Shown in pieces: positions 13,653-27,010 of a stretch of DNA of 64,000 nt. Position numbers and translations under genes: made by a program. The stretch comes from Pseudoscleropodium purum (taxonomy: Eukaryota; Streptophyta; Bryopsida; Hypnales; Brachytheciaceae), in assembly GCA_963969395.1 (NCBI GenBank), contig OZ017795.1, forward strand, positions 1,798,001-1,862,000. The letters are read 5' to 3'. The notes beneath the pieces were generated by a model that saw only the letters and a list, made by a program, of their open reading frames with translations, made no database searches and had not been told where the DNA came from. Each line of letters starts with the position of its first letter. Positions within the stretch are counted from its first letter, which is position 1.

Positions 13653-13764
13653 ATTACTACCACCTTCTCAATTCTACCACGGCTCATGTATCCACAAGGT
13701 ACATTTCAAAGGAAAAATGTACATCTCAAGTACATGAGGGCAAAATTGAAGAGGTGGTGGTAAT
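13653..13764. repeat. Foldback hairpin
   Basis: Left arm 13653-13690 (ATTACTACCACCTTCTCAAT ... CTCATGTA) pairs imperfectly with right arm 13731-13764 (TACATGAGGG ... GAGGTGGTGGTAAT). An inner TACATTT/AAATGTA pairing sits in the loop. MITE-like; no clear target duplication was found. Confidence 0.65.
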
Positions 13765-15296
13765 GGGTTGATTCACCTTAACCCTTAAAGGACGGACTAG
13801 TAACTATGGAAATCATCCCTTTGAGTATAATGTGAATCATTGGCTTTAAAAAATGCAAAAGCATGCATTAGTAGTCAAACTACTATAGAAGATCTCTCCT
13901 TAAATTCACAACAAAATTCCAATGAAGAAGAGTTACACTTTTTTCCTACATAGAAGGATTCTCTATCATTCATTGGACACAAAACGTTTGCCACATCATT
14001 TACACATTAATCATGTGTTTGGCATGTCAATCTCTAAGAAAAATCTGTATTTTTTTTTCTATACTCTTTTGTACCACTTATGTCCCAATTTAACCTTGAA
14101 AGGAAGTTGCGGACTATTGTAAGCTAGATGGATGGTCAAATAGTCTTTGTTCATATAATTAAAAAAATAGATAGTGATTTTCATCCAATATTTTGTGTGC
14201 ACCTTGACCAATGCTATGTCCACATCATTGACTTAACAAATCCAAGTCATATTATTTGTTATTTGATTTCATATGACATAGTTGGTCATGAAAAATAGTC
14301 ATACTAATACACTAATGTATTTCATACTTTGAGTTTGTTTTCCTAAAAAATTGATTTTGACATTCAAAATTGTTTATTTATCTAATAATGTTAGCTTTTG
14401 AAGTGTAGTTTCTACTTCACTTGAAAAATTCTTAAAATAATCCTTTAAAATAGCATTTTATTGAAGTTTGAAATTTATGATCTAGGACCACATTTCTAAA
14501 TATATGATGTCATAAAAATATTATTCATACTATAATTTTCTATAATATAATATACCTCTATTCCAAAAAATTGAGATTTTTTTAGCATGTTTGGATTTGG
14601 ATATGAATTTTCTTCACTTCTTCTTCAAAATTCAAGATAATTTGAAATTTTTCCAAAACAATTTGAAAATTTCATGACATGTATCATACATGTGATTTCA
14701 TATCTAAAAATAAAAATAAAATATTTCACTCAGAAATAGCAAGAAAATGGAGGATACAAAGTGAATAGTTTTGAGGTTTGATTACTTAATCATAGACTCC
14801 ATGCTAAGAAAGTTAACTCAAGGAAGAGAAGACCACCATGACTAAGGTAATCACCAAAATATTCTGATTATTAGACCAACTCACCAACCAACAGGTGCAT
14901 TTTTTGTTTATATAGTGAACAATAAAGTTATATATTTTACCTTTTAGGTTTGCAACATCCTTACAGGATTATCTTTAGAAAGACAACAACCTATGACCAA
15001 AGTAATCACTTTAAAATGATCATTTCTTGAACCAATAGGTGCATTCTTCATTTTTATGGAAAGTCACTTTTGAGACTCCTTGTCCTTACATAGTTTAAAT
15101 GTCTAATTATGAATTTGCATCACAATGGAGGTAAGTAGGTAATTCCATAATTTGCCCTAGTCAACCTTTCCCTATAGTTGTACATTGAGAAGCACTCTCC
15201 CTACTGTTGAAAGTTGTGTTTGTTTTTAGCATATAGACAACAAATGAATTTCAACAATACAAAATCCTAAATTACCAAACTTTGGAGATGTTCTTA

Positions 15297-15618
15297 GGGG
15301 CGCTTCACACATGGGCCAACTAAGTCGAGAGGCCGTGGGAGTTCATGGCCAAAATTTGGGTGAGAATCCAAAGAAATGCGCAATAAATGGTAAATTCGAC
15401 GGACTCTTGACCAAAGTTTGGGTCACCACAAAGTGGTAACCCAAGCTTTGGTCATGAGTCTGTCGCAAGACCATTGCCACGTAGGATGTTGAAAGGTGAC
15501 AAACTTTGGATTGTGTTGCCTTGTGTAAAGGGTCAAGAGGCCTTAGTAAGAGTTTTTTTAAATCTAATTGGTAGAGGCCGATGGACTCTCGATCTTCGGC
15601 CCATGTGTGAAGGGGCCC
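15297..15618. mobile_element. Tourist/PIF-Harbinger-type MITE with TTA target duplication
   Basis: A 322-bp element with terminal inverted repeats of 21 bp (19 matching): left begins GGGGCGCTTCACACATGGG, the right end read inwards begins GGGCCCCTTCACACATGGG. It is flanked by TTA on both sides (15294-15296 and 15619-15621). G-rich termini with a 3-bp TTA/TAA duplication are the hallmark of PIF/Harbinger elements. There is no coding capacity. A central near-perfect inverted repeat (arms of about 30 bp around loop AAA, GGGTCACCAC/GTGGTAACCC) makes the middle of the element a long hairpin. Confidence 0.82.
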
Positions 15619-15769
15619 TTAACCAATAGTGTGCCGAAGGAGTTCATGTTCTAGATGATGAAGAGAGTGCTTTGGGATGATGTTTTATTGAAGTGATCCC
15701 TCATTCATCTAAAGTAATGTTTGAATCTTATTCCCCCTATAAAATTCTTCGACCATTTTTCACAAAAAG

Positions 15770-15925
15770 TGTCCAAAATTGTCACTTTCAAGTATATTGA
15801 GCATAATTAAATTAAATTTTTTTTTCAAACTTTCAACCATACAAATTTGTACTAAACTAATGTAGTGGAAAAATTTCAGCCTATGTTAGTTGGATGCATA
15901 GTAAGCTTGCAAAGTTATAACATAT
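15770..15925. repeat. Copy of an old dispersed degenerate repeat
   Basis: Shares a pattern with 17600-17765 and 23600-23745: a segment like CCAAAATTG, an A/T tract, then AACCATA...TTGTACTAA and GTGGAA(GAA)AATTTC. Boundaries are approximate and identity is low; no coding potential is seen. Confidence 0.4.
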
Positions 15926-16351
15926 GAAGTTGGATGATGAAAATTGTACTCTATCCATCAAGGTTTTAGACTATTAGGTAGTTAGTCATATTAGTTACTC
16001 GCATGCCAATTTTCAAAGATAATAGAGGTATCTAATGTACACAAATAAAATTTGTACCAAGAAGATATCCACAAAAATAACTATATGAGCAAATTTCAAT
16101 TTTTTTTGGAGAACTAATATTTTGGAAGAATAAAAATCCCAAAAGTCAAAACAAATCTTTGTTTCTCTTAATCAATTTATGAAAAATATAAAATATAAAA
16201 AAATCTCATAGATTCACACTAGAACTTATGCTAATGGTTCTAAAATTGTTCTTAAATTGCCAATCACTATAAGAAACTTATGTTTTGGGGGATGTTTTCA
16301 ATATTTTCTTGATGCATTTTTATGGACATCTAATGTAACAACCCTTGTTTA

Positions 16352-16402
16352 TATGTCAATAATGATGTTCAATAAACATCATTGAACATCATTGTTGACA
16401 TA
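16352..16402. repeat. Short hairpin with 22-bp arms
   Basis: TATGTCAATAATGATGTTCA... (16352-16373) pairs with ATTGAACATCATTGTTGACA... (16381-16402) with one mismatch and a 7-nt loop (AAACATC). Confidence 0.75.
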
Positions 16403-17599
16403 CCTAATAGTCTAAAACCTGATGGGTAGAGTACAATTGTAAGAAAATTATATTTTTGAGAAGATTACACAAATGTTCATCTTTGGTATAAGTTTCACAT
16501 TCATCTACTCAAAATTGACTTCATGTAAACCTACTTGAGCTTTCAAAAAGCTCTACAAGAACTTAAAGAACATTAGGGGTTAAAATGCAACCTTCTTTTA
16601 TGATAAAAGTCAAGCCTATTGAAATAGGAATAATAAAACTTTCTACTCCTTTAATATTTGTACATCTCTTGTTGTATGTGTGCATCTAATGTTCGAGTTG
16701 ATTGAAGATTTGAGTGTATATAGGTGAAACTACTTTAGGAAGGTATAAATTACTCTATTTGCTTTTGACATGTACTTAATTTCATAGCAAGAAATCAAAA
16801 AACAAGGTGAAATCAAAGGCAAACTTCTATTTTGATCTTTTTATACTTGCATTGTTTATATTTATGTCTAATTCTTGAATTGATTAAAAAAATTGAGTTT
16901 ATATAGGTGCAATTAGTAAAAAAATGATAAATTTTCATTAACTCCCAAAGTCCCATTTGTTCTTTTAGGGGACAAATGAATTTCTTGTATGCTCCTACTA
17001 TCTCAATTTTTGTTATGATTTATTGAAATTTTTTTAAGATTAAGAAACACATTAGCTTTATTATTCCATTGGTGTTTAGGAGAAAAAACTACATAGAAAT
17101 TTTTGATTCATTCCATATAAATTAGTGATGTGAAAGTTATGGAGCTTCTTGTTTTGTGGGCAATAATAACATCTTCTTAGAAAACAACATATTGAATTGA
17201 TCTTTTTATTCAATTTTCAAAATTTTCAAAAATACAATTTCACAAGGTTTAGTAAATTTGCTATAAAATATGTATAATACCATTAAAAAAAATTTACTTC
17301 AAAATCTTAATAATATATTGTACATAAAGGTTTGACCTAGTACTTAAGTACAAAATTGAATTTCCATGTCAAATTCTCAATTGTCTACATCACCCTAGAC
17401 CATTTACAAGATGACACATGACATTTTTTTACAAAAATTACTTAATTTTGGTTGAATCTAACCTTTGCATAGGATAGTCATTTAGGAACTTGAGTGTTCA
17501 ACATGATTATAGTTCATTGTAACATATTCAACAATGGTAGTATTGTGGATTTGGACATCATATATAAAAAATACTTTTAGTTCACTCCTAAAATCCCAA

Positions 17600-17765
17600 A
17601 GCCTTTCATTGTCAAAAATTGCCCAAAATTGCCATTTTTAGTTCAAAGAGCACAATTTAAATTTTTTTTTCCTTTTAACCATAGGATCTTGCAATAGATT
17701 AGTATGCGTATGTGTGGAAGAAATTTCTAAAACTTTGCCCACATAGATTGCAAGATATTTATGAG
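17600..17765. repeat. Copy of an old dispersed degenerate repeat
   Basis: Resembles 23600-23745, including ATCTTGCA, GTGTGGAAGAAATTTC and AGATTGCAAG in the same order, and more weakly 15770-15925. Decayed non-coding repeat of unknown class. Confidence 0.45.
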
Positions 17766-20700
17766 TTCAAAGTGAAGAAAGTATAATGTTTTGGGCATTG
17801 TGACAAACTAGCTTAAAGACTTTGAATCCTCTTAACTTATAATTTTTGCACTTCAAATTTTAACTTAATTTTTTCAATCATGAAGAATTGAGTTGAAAAT
17901 CTATGAAAAAAATTCAAAAATTAATAATGTGATTTTCATTTTAAAAGAATTTTTGTAGTAGAAGTAAATTCAACCTAAATAGAGAGAAAAATTAAATTCT
18001 TAATTAATAGCTCTAAGATGGAATTGAAACACACTAAACCCAATTGTGAGATTGTTCTAACAATCAATTCAGCCTTATAGAATTATTTTTGGAAAAAAAT
18101 GAAAACTAAGCTAAAAAATTAATCCAATGCATTATTCTTTCAAGCAAATGCTTTAATTGCTTGCAAAATAAGATGTTCCATAACTTTCTTATTGTTTATG
18201 CAAATGGAATGAACCAAATCTTTTGACATAGATAAGAATATAATCTATTAAAAAATTTATTTTATTTCAAGTTTTGATATTTTTAGTTGCCTTCTCCCAA
18301 CTATTTTGAGCTTTTTCTATCCCAACTTTTTCTCCAAGGCACCAATTGCCCTAAATATTTTATTTCCAAAAGCATATATGTTTTTTCACATTGAATTTCT
18401 TTTCAAAAAATCATTTCAAAGATTGAAATCATTAGAGCTTGCTTGAATTGTCAAATATCTTCCAAGGGACACTAAACACTTTTAGGAGTTAAGTCTTTAA
18501 TGTTGACCTATGAATTGGAGAATGTTGAGATTTTTGTGTTGATGTTCCACCTTTGATCCACAAATTTGTTTAAACTATATAATTGACAATCACACTAACT
18601 ATTAGGAAAAAGGGTGGACTTGGCTTTTAGAAAAGATTGTTTGTTGGATATACATGAGCAAAGAGGAAATACACAAGCTAATGTCTTACCAAAGGTAAAC
18701 ATATTCATAACAAATTTTTATACAATGACAATAGGAAATATCTTAACTATATATGATGATCCAAATGGTAGATAAGAGTGCATTGGATTTTCATCTACCC
18801 TGCAAAATTTGACTAAGAGATTGTGAATGTGCTCAATTAAGAGGTTCTCTCTGGAGAGCCTTGGGCTCCCGGAAAATACATAATTAGTACAATTAAGCTC
18901 AATGAGAGTTGTAAGCCTTGTTTCACACCTCACGGTTGGAATGAATATTTGAGCAAGTAAGTGTACAACTTACTAGATATGTTATCTAAAATTTATTAAA
19001 GGTGGAGCCATCTTTCATTACATGGAATTGCCACGTATCTTTTCTTCATTAGGAGAGGAATAGGCATTTAAAAGGCCTCTTCTTTTTGAGAACTAAATTG
19101 AACAATAAATAGAATTGCTGAATTAACCACAAAAATATATATAGTCTTTAAACATTTTTAAAAATAAAAAATAAAAAATATTGGAAAAATACTTTTTTTT
19201 TTATTGCAATCTGATATGGACAACAGTTTGCCACATTGGACTGCAATTTTAATTTTTTTTTTAAAAGTTAAATTTATTATTATTATTATTTTAATTTAAA
19301 AATATCTAGGCAACACTATTCACTGCTGAATTCAGTTCTGAAAGGAAGAGGCCTTCCGGAGGCCCCATTTTTCTCCTAATGTTTTATCAGATTCAGATAA
19401 CCAATTATGGAAGCACATCGAGCAAACCATTCTATGCAGTAGAACGTGCAAGTGCAACAAAGCAACTTTTGACGTGGCACTCTACTAATTGGAATGATGA
19501 GGGCAAACTTCTATTGAAAATGGTGGTTTCTCTTCTTCAAGATAGGGTTGGGGTTTAGTGCATCTAAATATGTAGCCATGTAAACTACCAAACAAGTGGG
19601 TATGAGCATGATGGGAACAACATTCCTATGGTAAACATTTGAACAAATACTTTCAAACAAGTGCATTAACCCCCTAAAGGACCATTGTCCCTTTGGGGGA
19701 CAAATGGGATTTTAGGCAAGTACCTACGGGCTGAAATTATTTCTTTATTTTTTGAAACTTTTTTTGAAGATAGGAAAATTGAAGAGTTTCATGGGAATAT
19801 AATTTTTTTTTTTCAATCGGTGCTTGGAAACAAAAGTTATGCCCAAATGAGCTCAAAATAGGGGACATGGGTAGTAAAAAAAATTTCAAAAATTTAAATT
19901 AAAAATTTTAAAATTTTTTTTTCTTCATATATTATTGTTTTGTACATGTGAAGCTTTGGTTTATTCCATTTGGATTTTTTATGAGAAATTTATGGACAAT
20001 CTTGTTTTTCAGGCAATTAGAACATCTTCTTAAAAAAATAACTTGTAAGATTCATTTATGAATGCAATTTTTACAATTTAAAAAAAAAAAAAAATTTCAC
20101 ATGGTCAATCTTTCTTGCTAGAACAATCTCACCATTGGGATGAGTGCATTTTAATTTCATTTTAGAGATATGAATATTTTAGATTTTCTGCCTATCTCGT
20201 ACCTACTTCTACTTAGCAATTTCTTAAAGAATAAAAATTAAGTTTTTTTTTAATATTTTGAATTTTTTCTACACTCTCAACTCAATTTTATACCATATAT
20301 ATTTAAAGCTCAAAACGTTGTAGTGCAAAAAATTTAAGTTAAAAATGTTCAAAGTTAAAAAATCTAGTCCCGCAATGTGTTGAAAAACTTGTTTTTTTCA
20401 CTTTAAACGCAGATATCATGCAATCTGTGCAGTCAAAAATTCTGAAATTTTTTCCACACATTCTCATAATAGTTAGTTGTAAGATCCTACAGTTAGATGT
20501 GAAAAAAAAATTAATTTTTTTTTTACCTTTTGCTATAGAAATGGCAGTTTTGAGTGTTTTTTGGCAAAAAAAAAAGGCCTTGGTCTTTTACAGGTTAAAC
20601 CTTAGGGATGCATTGAGAAATTTTGTACATACAATAATTTAGTTCAAAGTGGGCTGTGTCAAAAAGAATCTAACTCCAATCTATTGTGTTGTGTGTCCAT

Positions 20701-23599
20701 GGATCAAAATTGGCATCAATATGGTGCATGCAAACTCAATGTAGCACCAAGAATTCCTAAATTTGCTACCTAGCATCCATCAACCAACCCTATAATCATA
20801 CATAGTCTATTACAATTCAACTATATGAAACTATTGCTTCCATGGAGACATCACCACATAGCATGTATGCCTTTCTTAGTCAACTAGTGACTTTACATGT
20901 GACTACACCCTACATACCCTTTTTTATGTGTTCCAACTATTTGCAACTACTAACCTGATTCATGTCATGACAATATATACATGTATATATTAGGGGCACA
21001 TGCTACATGAGAAGATTGATTTCAGGAATATAAATACAAATTGAGTGATGGCTATGTAACATAGAATGGGACGTAAAGACAAGAGTTCAAAAGTTTTAGA
21101 ATGCACCTCCAATAATCAATTAGTACAAAAAACTCTATTGCAAACCTTGAAAGTACCTTTATGTTATCAAGCTCAATAGTACACCATTTCAATCAATAAA
21201 AATGGAAGGCAACATTGCATAGAGTAATAATTTTGCAACTTAGATTTGGAGCAACCACTTGATTTGGCACAAATTTGGATGCATCAACTTCCAAGCAAGA
21301 TGCAAAGCTAGCAAGCCAAACCTACAATGAGCATTATGAAGGGGACACTCCTTTTACATGGAGGTAGGTGGAGCTCAAATGTAATTGGGGGCTATTAGGT
21401 TTGGTTCTAGGCGCATTCACCTTGATGGGCACTATGAGGCTCTATAAAACAAAAATCACAATACTTTAGTATAATCTTGTAGCCCATACATCAACTAATT
21501 TTGGTTCCAGGAGTTGGTACACTTCTTGTGGTTTGCCACTACTCTCATGTAGTGATGGTTTCAATTTTAGTCGGGTCTCATAGCAAATTTTAATGCATTA
21601 GCCTTGCAACAAAGATGCAAAGGACTATATATAAGGCACCCTCACAAGGGCACCAATGGAATGAAGTGGGGAAAGCACTACTAGAATAGGGTCACTTCCT
21701 ACAACCTCCTAGGATTCAACTTCTTTACTACATGCCCTAATAGCATGCATTGTTGTCAATATATTAGTTGCCTAAGGCAAAACGATGATGTGGAATGCAA
21801 ACTGAATGAGGTAACAATGACAAAAGTGGGTTTTATGACCTATGTTGTTTGGTGAGATGGACTAAATCACCAATGACCTCCGAGGGACTTTCCCTAAATA
21901 TTAGGATGTACTACAATGGGACCTCCATGTCAATCCTCTAAACATGGGTTCATCCACAATCCTAAACACATTAGTGCCGTATGCTATGAGAAATCTATAT
22001 GGTGCTTGACTTTATATCTTTTCTAAGCACAAATCATGTTGCATAAATTATATGTGTTTGTTTGCTCTATATTAACACAAAAAAAGAATAATCATCTCCA
22101 CCACTATTTTGTGGCAATGGTACAATTACATTGAATTTAAAGCTGGCTACTTATATTGAACCCCTTCATTTTGGCAATTTTTAGAATCGGCATGGATAAC
22201 ATTCCTACCTTGATAACTAATTGCCCAACATATCTTTTTGAAATTTTGACACATAGTGTAGACATCTATCACTTTGTTAAGAATGTCATTTTTTTCAAAT
22301 CAAGTGCATGGAGAAAAAGTTATGTTGCCCAAATTTTTTAGGGCAAGGCAAAAGACTTTGGACGATATGTGCAAAAATCCTCCTCTACCTTTGAAATTTG
22401 GTAGAGGTGTGTAATTAGCATTATATAGGATGCAATCATAAGAAAATCTTGTGCAATGCAAAAATCTCACTCTAGGAGTTTGAAGTCTATTGATGCTATT
22501 GGGCAGGCCCTTCAAAAATTTCTTCTAATTTTGAACACTATAATCTTCCAATCAATGTTGTCAAAGTTTTTGAACTTTTTTCCACTCATTCATGTAGTAC
22601 TCTTTTTTAATTTTGGATGGTTGAATTATAAAAGCAATTATTTTTCATTTTCTCACTATTGTAAAAAGTGGTAGTTATTGATAGTTCATGTCCAAAATGT
22701 GCCTTGATCCATTAGGCTTTAAATAACTTATAGTTGCTAGAGTACTTTCATTCATATAGAGTGACTTCTTCAAATACAAAATGCAAATTCAGCTTAAGCT
22801 TGATGCCTTGAAAAGAACAAACATAATACAAAATTTTTTGTCCATGAAAGATTTTGAAGAAGCTAAAATATGTCCCTATATTGTAGAATTTATATATTGA
22901 TTGCTATTAATAGGGTTTTTTTTTTACATTTTTGGATTTATATCACTATATATTTTCTATATTTTATTTATTTTATATTCACAACCTTTTGGATCAAAAG
23001 AATGTTTCCATCTTTCAATATTTATAATAGATTGAAACCCTCTTAAGAATTTAAGGATGATTTTTAAAAATTCCTACAAACATTCATCACAAATATATTA
23101 AAAAAATTATGGAAATATTTCTTTTAGAAATGTTTTCACTTAAAATTCAATTGCAATTATGAAAGTAAAACTTAAAGCTTTTAATTTATTAGACCTAGAT
23201 GACAACAATAGAAATAAATACATCACATTTACTAACACCAATGGTACTAATAAAGGTGCTAAACCTTACAAATTAAACCTTTCATCATATGTATCATATT
23301 TACAACTACTTTTGTTAGGCCTACCATATCTAAGGACTTTTTTTGAAATGTGAAAATTATACGCTCACTTTAAATTTTTTGAAAATTGGTGATTTAAAAA
23401 AATCATTGCAACATGAATTTTCTTTTATTATTAAGAGTGGAGTTGTAAAATAGCTTTGTAAATTGGAATTTATATACACCTTTGGACTCGGTTTACTTTA
23501 CTAACATCATCCCTAACACTTAGTGTAAACATATTTAAACCAAAAGTTTTAAGGCCTATTTTCATAAAAAAAAACCCTCAAAACAATCTATTTCTATTG

Positions 23600-23745
23600 C
23601 AAAGACCATAAAAGTTCAAAAATTGTCCTTTCCCCATATCTAGCTATAGTATCTTGCACTAAAATATTATAAAAATGTGTGGAAGAAATTTCAAAATTAT
23701 TGATTGTGTAGATTGCAAGGTATTTGCATTTGAAGTGAAAGAAAT
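23600..23745. repeat. Copy of an old dispersed degenerate repeat
   Basis: Contains GTATCTTGCACTAAAATATT, GTGTGGAAGAAATTTCAAAA and TAGATTGCAAGGTATTTGCA in the same order as the copy near 17.6 kb. Confidence 0.45.
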
Positions 23746-25599
23746 GTATTCTTACAATATTAAGTGGTTTGCTCCTAGTTTTTTTGAATATAACTTTTGT
23801 TCCTCGGCACCTATTAAAATGAAAATTGTATCCTTGGAAAGCTAATGTGATTTCCTATCTTCAAGAAAGGTTTTAAAAAATCATGTTAAAGACTGAAGTT
23901 ACACAAACCTACTCAAAATCCCAAGAGTTGTTTGAGGGGACTTTGGGACTTTGATGGTTAAACTTGAATAAGCTCAATAAGAAAATTGTGTCTTGTTTTT
24001 AAAATCTAAAAATTCAAATTCATACCTAAATTATATAGCCTCCATTCATGAGAGCAAAAGGTCAATCTTGGATACTCTAATTTACTATCTTAAAAATTTT
24101 GAATGATGATCTTTTGATCAAAAATTATTTTATCAAATTTTGTAATGACAAATATAGGATATGAATAGTATCATTACTAAAGTCATAACTACTTCAGAAT
24201 ATTGAAATGTTCAATAGAACTAAAACAACAAGACTAAAATCTGTAATTACATTGAAATTTTAAGATCATATGATAAAAGCATCACAAATGAAGCTACTAT
24301 TCTTTTGGGAGTAATTTTGGTTTGTTCTTTCATCTACATTTGGCCCTTCAATAGTCAAATACAACATGGGGTGTTAGTCCATAAACTTAGAAGATTATAC
24401 ACCTATATTATAGATATTTATATTATAGAAATCTATTGTGATTATAGTGTAATTGTAATATAAGTATTGATATTATAGGTGTTTATATTATAAGTACCTT
24501 CAATGGTTGTAAGATATTTAATTATATACATTAGAAGAAATTTGAGGTCTTTGGAAGATTGTGAGTTATCAAGCCTTGGGAATGTTGAAGTTGCTGTGGG
24601 AACACAAATCTGACATAGTTGAGAGAGTGTCACATTGTTGATTTAAAAAAAAATTAGACTTCTTTTGCATTTTAGGACCAATTTTTTTTTTTTAATAATA
24701 ATTTTTTGAAATTGTTGACCTAATAGTAGCCAACAATATTGAGATTAGTTTCAGGAACAAAATTGAAATGGCCTTGTGGAGACCTCAAATTTTTTTGAAT
24801 GAATATGCTTAGGCTCATATGCTTAAATTATTGCTAAGAGATCCATCACTTTTTTTCAAGAGCAATTGATGAAAATAAAAGAGTTTTTTAAAGTAGCATA
24901 TGGAAATGATCCAAGTGTGGAAATTTACAAAGCAACTTGATTTAAATTTCTCTTAATAAATTCATTAAAAAAAGAAGTGAAATTTGATTGTAATTAGGAG
25001 ATAGAAGAAACATAGAAAATGACAAAGACTTCAAGATTTAAAACCTTTGATTGATGGTTAGTATAGTGGTAGCACAACCAACATAGGCATCCTTGCTCAT
25101 AATTCATTCATATCATATCCAAAAAATACATTCTAAAAGATTCTAGACTCCCTTTTTACTACCATCAAGATGCAACATAAACTTTCACAATTCAATAATA
25201 GGAGCCATGTAAAAAAACATATTACGCTGATATTAAGTGGTTTTACTCTTTTTCTTTTTCTTTTTCATAATAGCATATATGATTCTCCCGCAGCAGTTTT
25301 ATCACAAGATGAAGTGGATAAGATCCTCCTTAAACACACAAACATCTCAAGAGAAAAAAGAAATGTTAAAATTATAACAAAACCATTGATGTCCTGCCCC
25401 CCTTTCTGCACCAAGAACAAAGCGTGGGGCCCCCCCCACGCCTCCGTCACACTCACCCGTGAAAAATGAATGCGAGTTCCATCAGACAGCTAAGGAATGA
25501 TTCCCAACAAGCCGGTGGTGCCCGGACCCGACCCCCGTACGGACACGCCCGCGGAACATACCTGCCCATATTCAATTATTACACGACCTCAATCTCTCC

Positions 25600-26184
25600 T
25601 CCGTTCTCTCCGGTTATCAATCCATGGACAGGGGGAGCATCGGCAGCAATGGCAGGAGCGACCAACACAACAGAGGAGCGAGCGAGCGAGACGAACGAAG
25701 CGACGGCGATGGTTGTGGCGATGTGCACTCGATGCTTGAGTTATTGCGCTGCTCCATCTTCTTCGTCTTCGTCGTCCTCTTCTTCGTCTTAGTTGAGGAA
25801 ATTCTGCTCTAGTAGTGGTTGGGCGAAGGGTTGGATGGTCTCCTGAGGAGGCCACAACGTTCGAGGAGGTTGAGAATGGCCGCAGGGCGACGTCATCACA
25901 ACAGGCTGGGCGGAGGTTTGGGGGAAGAGAGGAGAAGCCTGTTGCGCGGAAAGATGATGTTGCGAACGAAGAGGATTGTGCATAACAGCAGGAGGTGTGG
26001 ACGTGTTGCGATCTCTTTTTCTTCTTCTTCTTCGTGCGTCTTTTTAAACTAAGCATCATCGCCACTTGTTCGTGGAGTTCAATGTCGGCGTCGCTCGGGG
26101 GACGTTGCGGTTGTTGAGGCGGCGGTGGGAATGGTGTGACGGCGCAGTTTGGGAGTTCCTAGGCCATTTATCGATTTTCTCTTC
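25600..26184 (+). promoter_or_regulatory. Promoter / 5' leader region of the Raf-like kinase gene
   Basis: Base composition changes sharply here from A/T-rich to G/C-rich, with CTTCTTCGTC-type pyrimidine repeats common in plant 5' leaders. Open frames on both strands encode Arg/Ser-rich low-complexity chains with no family match, so I read this as promoter and non-coding leader. An acceptor-like AG lies about 30 bp before the first coding ATG (GTTCCTAG/GCC), so a non-coding leader exon is possible. The transcription start cannot be placed. Confidence 0.45.
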
Positions 26185-27010
26185 ATGTCCGAGTTTCTTT
26201 CTAGGATCAAGGCTCGCCTTGAGACTGGCCAGCATTACAACAGCAGCTGCGCGGAAGAGACAGGTATCGTATGCTTGTAATGTGTCCACTTTTGATGCGG
26301 TTCTTCGCATTTTGTGAAATAGTGCTGTCGTGTTCGGGGTATGGTGTTAATTTTTGACACTCTAGGGCGTGGTTTAAGCCACTGGGAGTGCGCATTTCGG
26401 CTCTAGGGTTACCTGTACTCGATCTTGGTTTGCAATCCTATTCGTGCTGGTCAGCTTCCGCCTACTCTGCGTCAGTACGCAATTATGGAGATATTGCCTA
26501 TGTGCTCTTCAATCTTCCCGATCATACCTATCTACTTGTCATTATTCATCATGTATTGTGCGCGTTTTCTGGTTGGAGATATTTAGGCTACCTATGGATT
26601 TTCTGTTTATGTCCAAGTTTTTCTCTAGGATCAAGGCTCGCCTTGAAACAGACCTGCATTACAACAGTAGCTGTTCGGTAGAGACAGGTATTCTATGCTT
26701 GTAATGTGTCCACTTTTGACGTTATCGTTCGAATTTAGGTGAACCGCTGGAAACACTGCTATCATCTTTGGGTTATTCTATTAATTTTTTGATACTCTAG
26801 GTCGTCACTGGGAGAGTGCGCATTTAGGCTCTAGGGTTAACTGTATTCGATCTTGGTTTGCTATCCTATTCTTATCGGTCAGCTGCCGCCTACCCTGCTT
26901 CCCAAGCTGTAAGAATGCAATTGCGGACATATGATCTACTCGCTCTTCAATCTTACTGCTTATACGTGTCCATTTGACATCACTCTCATATATCGGTCGC
27001 GTTTTCTGGT
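26155..27010 (+). repeat. Tandem duplication (period 424 bp) containing the first coding exon
   Basis: About 26155-26578 and 26579-27010 are diverged direct copies. Matching landmarks in order: ATTTTCT(C/G)TT(C/T)ATGTCC, AGGATCAAGGCTCGCCTTGA, TATGCTTGTAATGTGTCCAC, GCTCTAGGGTTA, TCGATCTTGGTTTGC and CGCGTTTTCTGGTT. Both copies keep an ATG, an open 79-nt coding segment and a GT donor. Confidence 0.9.

Larger units (their letters stand above)
12024..25600. other. Gene-free AT-rich region
   Basis: About 13.5 kb upstream of the SSL gene and of the kinase gene. No open frame here resembles a known protein, and no transposase, reverse transcriptase or LTR pair was recognised. The first kb holds the SSL promoter side, a GA-rich microsatellite and an isolated TATA-like GTATAAAAAC near 12755. 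The rest is low-complexity A/T-rich sequence with scattered hairpins, a MITE and old degenerate repeats, listed separately. Confidence 0.7.

Noticed and set aside
25048..25100. tRNA-like D-arm (GGTTAGTATAGTGGTAGCAC)
   Set aside because: The A-box-like part is present but no anticodon stem, T-arm or B box follows, and no acceptor stem can be paired.
25589..26065. 158-aa minus-strand frame upstream of the kinase
   Set aside because: Arg/Ser/Cys-rich low-complexity chain produced by GC-rich, CTT-repeat leader DNA; no family match and no splice context.
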